Origin: Sporanaerobium hydrogeniformans
Lineage (GTDB): Bacteria; Bacillota; Clostridia; Lachnospirales; Cellulosilyticaceae
Reading direction: 5' to 3'
DNA: 64,000 nt
Assembly: GCF_002735925.1 (NCBI RefSeq)
Contig: NZ_PEDL01000006.1
Coordinates: 1-64,000, forward strand
How positions within the stretch are numbered: position 1 is the stretch's first letter; every line of letters begins with the position of its first letter. Shown in pieces: positions 59,783-64,000 of the stretch. The notes under the pieces are model-generated. The model saw only the letters and a program-made list of their open reading frames with translations. It did no database searches and was not told the origin of the DNA. The position numbers and the translations under genes are program-made.

Positions 59783-61069
59783 TTATAAAATCATTCGCAC
59801 TCTAAACATTTCACTCTCAATTTTGAAAATCAGCTCGCCTTCATACTTTTTAGTAAAGGCAATCACGCTTTTGGTGCCCATGCCGTGACCCTCCTCACAG
59901 GTTACAGGATAACCCTCTTTGTCAAGCATGGTATCCTCAGTGCAGGGATTTTCAAGTTCCAAAATCAGCCGTCCAACATTGTAGCAAATAAAGCGGAGGG
60001 ATTTCTCCCTGCCTTGCGGTAGCTTACTACACCCCATAATGGCATTTTCCATTAGATTGGACACCACCACGGAGAGTTCTGCTCCATCTACCGTCAACTC
60101 AGCCGGAATATCCAGTTCAATATGGGTTTTTATACCTGCACCTTCTGCCATGGTGGCATAATGGCCCACCGCCGCGTTGACCATAGGATTTTCACAGTAA
60201 ACACGACTAACTTTCGGTTCAACCTGTACTTGGCCTTGGAGCAGTGCTATTGCTTCAGCAGTGTTATTCTGAGACAGTAGCTCTAAAAGCATATTGTTAA
60301 AGTGCCGTCTATCGTGGGTAGCACGGCTGTTTTGCTGTGAAACCTCCTCCATGAGTTTAAGCCTTTGACTCATACTATTTGCCGCTAAGTGAAGATATTC
60401 CTGCTCGGCTTGGATTTTACGGTTTTCCTCATACATGTCATACTTTTCTGTGATGGTTTTTAGTGAGTGGATAATGGCAATATATATTGTAATACCAAGC
60501 ACAATTAACACTATTAAAGAAATATCATTTTGGCTGAGCCTTTCTACAATATCCCCGCCAAAGAAGTAGCCTAAAAAACTGATTAGCAATACCAAAATGG
60601 GGAGCATATAGATGTACCAATAGTCCAGCACACGACGATAAAGCTCAGATACCCACTTGTAAAATACAATGATTACCACTGAAAATAGTACCAGTCGTAA
60701 AAAAGCGTTGCCATAGTAGGGATCGGGGAAGATATCTGAAAGTATATAGCTTAAGAATACCACAGCAACATAGATGTTTAGCATGGTGATATAACTAAAG
60801 CACCACTGCATAATTTTATCGGTGAACAATGGCTTGAGGGCGATGCCGATGATAATAAGCATAACAAGGTCAAGGTGGAACACGGCGGTGTAGTTGTTGG
60901 CCCTATAAAAGTAGGCGTTGCCACTGATGTTGAAAAGCAAAATGAATGCCGTTGTAATGATGTAGATCCATTTGCTTTTGTACTTAGGGATTGCCATGGT
61001 GCAAAGGAGTAGCACCAGCATAACATCGGTAATAACCCCACGGAGCAGGTCAGGAAAAATTTCACTCAT
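59783..61069 (-). CDS. AgrC-like GHKL sensor histidine kinase
   Basis: A 428-residue membrane kinase. Six or seven hydrophobic helices fill the first about 215 residues (for example 10-24, 32-48, 61-78, 90-108, 120-140, 150-170, 185-205). The phospho-acceptor is in THDRRHFNNMLLEL. The GHKL ATPase domain shows VVSNLMENAIMGCS (N box) and GHGMGTKSVIAFTKKYEGEL (G box). This is the class that senses peptides in Agr-type quorum sensing. It overlaps the response-regulator gene by 4 bases (ATGA). The cognate ligand is unknown; no AgrB/AgrD is nearby. Confidence 0.9.
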   Translation of the reverse strand: MSEIFPDLLRGVITDVMLVLLLCTMAIPKYKSKWIYIITTAFILLFNISGNAYFYRANNYTAVFHLDLVMLIIIGIALKPLFTDKIMQWCFSYITMLNIYVAVVFLSYILSDIFPDPYYGNAFLRLVLFSVVIIVFYKWVSELYRRVLDYWYIYMLPILVLLISFLGYFFGGDIVERLSQNDISLIVLIVLGITIYIAIIHSLKTITEKYDMYEENRKIQAEQEYLHLAANSMSQRLKLMEEVSQQNSRATHDRRHFNNMLLELLSQNNTAEAIALLQGQVQVEPKVSRVYCENPMVNAAVGHYATMAEGAGIKTHIELDIPAELTVDGAELSVVVSNLMENAIMGCSKLPQGREKSLRFICYNVGRLILELENPCTEDTMLDKEGYPVTCEEGHGMGTKSVIAFTKKYEGELIFKIESEMFRVRMIL

Positions 61070-61803
61070 TTTTGTCTCTCCTTTGCCATAAGGTAGTCGG
61101 TGTAGCTATCACGTACTGCTATGTATTGCTTTGCAGAAATCGGTACAATTTTACCACCACGTAGGGTAAAGCTGTCCTTGGCAAACTCTTCTATGTATCG
61201 CATATTGACTACAAATGCCTTATGACATGTCAGGAAATAAGGTTTTTCCAAAAGCGGTTTTATATAATCGGCAAAGCTTTCCCGAATGGTGCGACTTACA
61301 AGTTCCTCCCCACCCGTTAGGATGTACAGAGCAACGTGATTTTTGTATTCACAAAAAAGAATATCCGACGGCTTCAGTACACGAATGCTATCGGCTGTTT
61401 TGACGGCAAGGGTCTGTTCCTCCGATAGATCTATTTTAGAGATTGCAAGGGTTAAGGTGTCAAAAAGCTGATGCTTATCCACCGGCTTTATGAGATAGTT
61501 GATAGGGTTTACACTGTAGGCTTGCAAGGCATACTGGGGCTCGGTTGTGATATAGATGATTTGCGCTTCGCGGTCAAAACAGCGAATTTCCTTGCCCAGC
61601 TCTAGGCCATTTACCATGGGCATCACAATGTCCAATAGGTAAAGGTGAAAACAATCTGCCTGCAGCTGATGCAATAGGTCGTCTGGGTGAGTGTACTGCT
61701 TTACCTCTGCTGACAAACCGTATGCAGTAAGGTATTCGGTTATATAGCTTTGCATCATCGTAAGCTCTTTTGGCTGGTCATCACAAATAGCTATTTTAAG
61801 CAT
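61066..61803 (-). CDS. LytTR-family response regulator
   Basis: A 245-residue regulator. The receiver domain (1-125) has the acidic pair Asp8/Asp9, phosphorylatable Asp58 in YLLDIVMPMVNG, and the conserved Lys in NYLIKPVDKHQ. The C-terminal LytTR DNA-binding domain (about 135-240: VKTADSIRVLKPSDILFCEY, CHKAFVVNMRYIEEF, GGKIVPISAKQY) is complete. It is translationally coupled to the sensor kinase. The direct repeats just ahead of the Cys-rich/SLH operon are its most likely target. Confidence 0.93.
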   Translation of the reverse strand: MLKIAICDDQPKELTMMQSYITEYLTAYGLSAEVKQYTHPDDLLHQLQADCFHLYLLDIVMPMVNGLELGKEIRCFDREAQIIYITTEPQYALQAYSVNPINYLIKPVDKHQLFDTLTLAISKIDLSEEQTLAVKTADSIRVLKPSDILFCEYKNHVALYILTGGEELVSRTIRESFADYIKPLLEKPYFLTCHKAFVVNMRYIEEFAKDSFTLRGGKIVPISAKQYIAVRDSYTDYLMAKERQK

Positions 61804-61920
61804 AGGGTCACCTTCTTCACAAATATCTAAATATTGATAATATTATTATATCATGTAGCCTGTTTAGAGTCTATTGTTGCTTCTACGTCTCGTGTGATTT
61901 GAGTAAGGGACTATTAAACT

Positions 61921-61963
61921 AAGCAAGGCTCTGAGAATTCATCTTCCCAGAGCCTTGCTTTTG
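61921..61963 (-). terminator. terminator of leuS
   Basis: 13-bp perfect stem AAGCAAGGCTCTG / CAGAGCCTTGCTT separated by 14 bases, located just after the leuS stop. The T-run on the minus strand is short. Confidence 0.65.
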
Positions 61964-61983
61964 ACGTATTCCGTTTGCGTTTC

Positions 61984-64000
61984 TTATTTCACTACAAGGT
62001 TAACAATACGCCCTTTGACATAAATCTCTTTCACGATTATTTTACCTTCTAATTTAGCAGCGACTAGCTCTTTCGCTTTTGCAATTACCTCTGCCTCTGG
62101 GGCTTCTGGGGAAACTGTCATTCTGCCTGTAATTTTACCTGTGATTTGAATAGCTATTTCAATTTCATCTTCTTTCATTTTTTCTTCATCATAAGTCGGC
62201 CATGTATTAGCAAAAACACTCCCTTTTTCCCCTACTGCTTCCCAAAGCTCTTCACTGATGTGAGGTGTAAATGGAGCAAGCAGTACAATAAGAGTTTTGA
62301 TGGTTTCACTATCTAGCCCTCCTTCTTTCTTCTGAAGGTCAGCCAGCTTGTTGGTATATTCCATAAAGCCACTTACTACTGTATTGAGATTAAAACCTTC
62401 CATACGAATAGTAATATCTCTTATTAACTTATGGCGAAGTCTCTCCATTTCTCTTGTTTCTGCTACAGGTTTGTTTTCATCCACTAAGCGCCATACTTTA
62501 TTGAGGAAACGGTTAACACCTTCAATTCCTCTATCATCCCATTCCGAATCTAATTCTGGTGGTCCAATGAAAAGTTCATACATGCGAAGCGAATCACAGC
62601 CATATTTTTCAACAAGCTCATCAGGAGAAATCACATTCCCCTTTGATTTACTCATCTTAGCACCGTTTTTAGTCACCATTCCTTGATTAAAGAGACGTGT
62701 AAAAGGTTCTTCAAAATCAACTACACCGATATCATATAAAAATTTAGTGTAGAAACGTGCATAAAGTAGGTGAAGAACAGCATGTTCAATCCCTCCTACA
62801 TACATGTCCACAGGTAGCCATTTTTTCATATCTTCTTTACTAACAAGCTCTTTGTCATTGTGTGGATTTGGATAGCGTAAGAAGTACCAAGAAGAGCCTG
62901 CCCATTGTGGCATGGTATTGGTTTCTCTCTTGGCTGGTCCACCACATTTAGGACAAGTGGTGTTCACCCATTCATCGATTGCTGCAAGTGGTGATTCACC
63001 TGTACCTGTTGGTTCATAACTCTCTACTTCTGGAAGACGAATAGGAAGCTCTTCTTCCTTAACACCTACGATGCCACAGCATTTGCAGTGGACCACTGGT
63101 ATAGGCTCTCCCCAGTAACGTTGACGTGAAAATACCCAGTCACGAAGCTTATAATTAGTAGTTTTTTTACCAATATTTTTTGTTTCTAGGAATTCAGGAA
63201 TGGCTTTTTTGGCTTCTTCTGAAGACATACCATTAAAATCACCAGAGTTAATCATAAGACCAGGTTCTGTATAAGCTTCTGTAAGTTCTTCTTCTTTACC
63301 TGTCTTAGAAATAACTTGAATAATAGGTAAGTCAAATTTCTTTGCAAAAGCAAAGTCTCTCTCATCATGAGCAGGTACACACATAATCGCACCTGTACCA
63401 TAATCAGCAAGAACATAGTCTGAAATCCATACTGGGATTTTTACTCCATTAAGTGGATTAATGGCATAGCAACCTAAAAATACACCCGTTTTATCTTTAT
63501 CTGCCATACGGTCTACAGAAGACTTTGTTGAGGCATCAAAGACATACTTTTCTACTTCTGCTCTTTGCTCCTTGGTTACAAGGTTTAATACCGCCTTGTG
63601 TTCAGGTGCTAACACCATGAAGCTTGCACCATAAAGCGTATCTGGACGTGTAGTAAAGACTTTCACCTTTTCATCACTGCCTTCAATCTCAAAGTCAATT
63701 TCTGCACCGTAGCTTTTACCAATCCAGTCTGCTTGCATTTTTTTTACTTTTTCTGGCCAATTCAAATTCTCAAGGTCATTTAAAAGTCTTTCTGCATAGT
63801 TGGTGATTTTAAGCATCCATTGACGAAGGTTTTTCTTAGTAACAGTTGATCCACAACGTTCACAGCAACCTTCCTTCACTTCTTCATTAGCAAGTCCTGT
63901 TTTACAAGATGGACACCAATTAATAGGCATTTCCTTTTCATAGGCTAAGCCATTTTCAAACATTTTAAGAAAAATCCATTGTGTCCATTTATAAAACTCT
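61984..64000 (-). CDS. leuS: leucyl-tRNA synthetase (C-terminal part, cut by window end)
   Basis: This charges tRNA-Leu. The reading frame is open to the last base of the window (residues EFYKWTQWIFLK precede the first internal Met), so about 670 C-terminal residues are visible of a protein usually about 800-860. The zinc motif CPSCKTGL, CERCGS, the CP1 editing domain (VFTTRPDTLYGASFMVLAPEH), the second zinc-like CPKCGGPAKRETNTMPQWAGSSW and the KMSKS signature (GAKMSKSKGNVIS) are present. The HIGH motif lies beyond the end. Confidence 0.97.
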   Translation of the reverse strand, partial: EFYKWTQWIFLKMFENGLAYEKEMPINWCPSCKTGLANEEVKEGCCERCGSTVTKKNLRQWMLKITNYAERLLNDLENLNWPEKVKKMQADWIGKSYGAEIDFEIEGSDEKVKVFTTRPDTLYGASFMVLAPEHKAVLNLVTKEQRAEVEKYVFDASTKSSVDRMADKDKTGVFLGCYAINPLNGVKIPVWISDYVLADYGTGAIMCVPAHDERDFAFAKKFDLPIIQVISKTGKEEELTEAYTEPGLMINSGDFNGMSSEEAKKAIPEFLETKNIGKKTTNYKLRDWVFSRQRYWGEPIPVVHCKCCGIVGVKEEELPIRLPEVESYEPTGTGESPLAAIDEWVNTTCPKCGGPAKRETNTMPQWAGSSWYFLRYPNPHNDKELVSKEDMKKWLPVDMYVGGIEHAVLHLLYARFYTKFLYDIGVVDFEEPFTRLFNQGMVTKNGAKMSKSKGNVISPDELVEKYGCDSLRMYELFIGPPELDSEWDDRGIEGVNRFLNKVWRLVDENKPVAETREMERLRHKLIRDITIRMEGFNLNTVVSGFMEYTNKLADLQKKEGGLDSETIKTLIVLLAPFTPHISEELWEAVGEKGSVFANTWPTYDEEKMKEDEIEIAIQITGKITGRMTVSPEAPEAEVIAKAKELVAAKLEGKIIVKEIYVKGRIVNLVVK

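Noticed and set aside
59443-61803. Full Agr quorum-sensing locus
   Set aside because: The AgrC-like kinase and LytTR regulator are present, but there is no AgrB protease or AgrD pheromone gene in the block; the 71-residue Cys-rich protein does not resemble AgrD.

Overview
The window looks like chromosomal DNA from a low-GC, anaerobic, spore-forming Firmicute, probably a clostridium of the Lachnospirales. Cellulosilyticum-like organisms come to mind, but I cannot prove that from the sequence alone. The evidence is AT-rich DNA with strong TTGACA/TATAAT promoters, the Firmicute orders infC-rpmI-rplT and ytxC-thrS, a threonine T-box and a lysine riboswitch. Sporulation-linked genes are also present (YtxC, SspF-like SASP, a Spo0E-like peptide, PdaB-like deacetylase, a short collagen-like exosporium protein), as are a B12-dependent ribonucleotide reductase and a Re-citrate synthase.

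Layout. 0-0.5 kb: 5' end of a 16S rRNA gene with its promoter (minus strand). 0.5-4.8 kb: a YtrA-type GntR/ABC/lipoprotein operon ending in a monofunctional peptidoglycan glycosyltransferase, with a palindromic operator over the promoter. 5-9 kb: translation genes (rplT, rpmI, infC with an apparent AUU start and attenuated leader, T-box-controlled thrS). 9-12.8 kb: YtxC, Hsp33, a methyltransferase and two small unknown proteins, one very Cys-rich. 12.9-23.4 kb: a glycan locus (rfbC, rfbA, three large glycosyltransferases sharing a paralogous domain, a DegT aminotransferase, a divergent nucleotide-sugar dehydrogenase), followed by a collagen-like protein and a SASP. 23.5-32.2 kb: lysine-riboswitch dapA-dapB, a cobalamin adenosyltransferase, a zinc-peptidase-like protein, a dTDP-sugar N-formyltransferase, an SSB-like protein, nrdJ with an NrdR box, and a Spo0E-like peptide. 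32.2-36.7 kb: PdaB-like deacetylase, feoA, feoB, uvsE. 36.8-41.5 kb: a complete ECF transporter operon (phosphoribosyltransferase, fused ATPase, EcfT, creatininase-family hydrolase, S component). The hydrolase is frameshifted near its 3' end. 41.6-47.5 kb: two paralogous NlpC/P60 hydrolases with near-identical promoters, galM, isocitrate dehydrogenase and Re-citrate synthase. 47.9-51.8 kb: small unknown proteins, a gamma-carbonic-anhydrase-like protein and a VWA protein. 52-61.8 kb: a compositionally foreign block with a 2469-residue SLH surface protein, a small Cys-rich protein and an AgrC/LytTR two-component pair. 62-64 kb: leuS, cut by the window end.

How parts work together. CobO and NrdJ are linked by adenosylcobalamin. 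RfbA, the DegT aminotransferase and the N-formyltransferase could build an N-formylated dTDP-amino sugar for a spore or cell-surface glycan. IDH and Re-citrate synthase supply 2-oxoglutarate. In the foreign block, two 9-bp direct repeats 21 bp apart lie just upstream of the Cys-rich/SLH genes. That is the geometry of a LytTR operator, so the adjacent response regulator probably switches on the giant surface protein.

The observations I rate highest are the LytTR-SLH island, the ECF/phosphoribosyltransferase/creatininase operon of unknown substrate and its frameshift, the AUU start of infC, and the WalR-box-like elements at the NlpC promoters. No CRISPR array, insertion sequence, integrase or tRNA was found.
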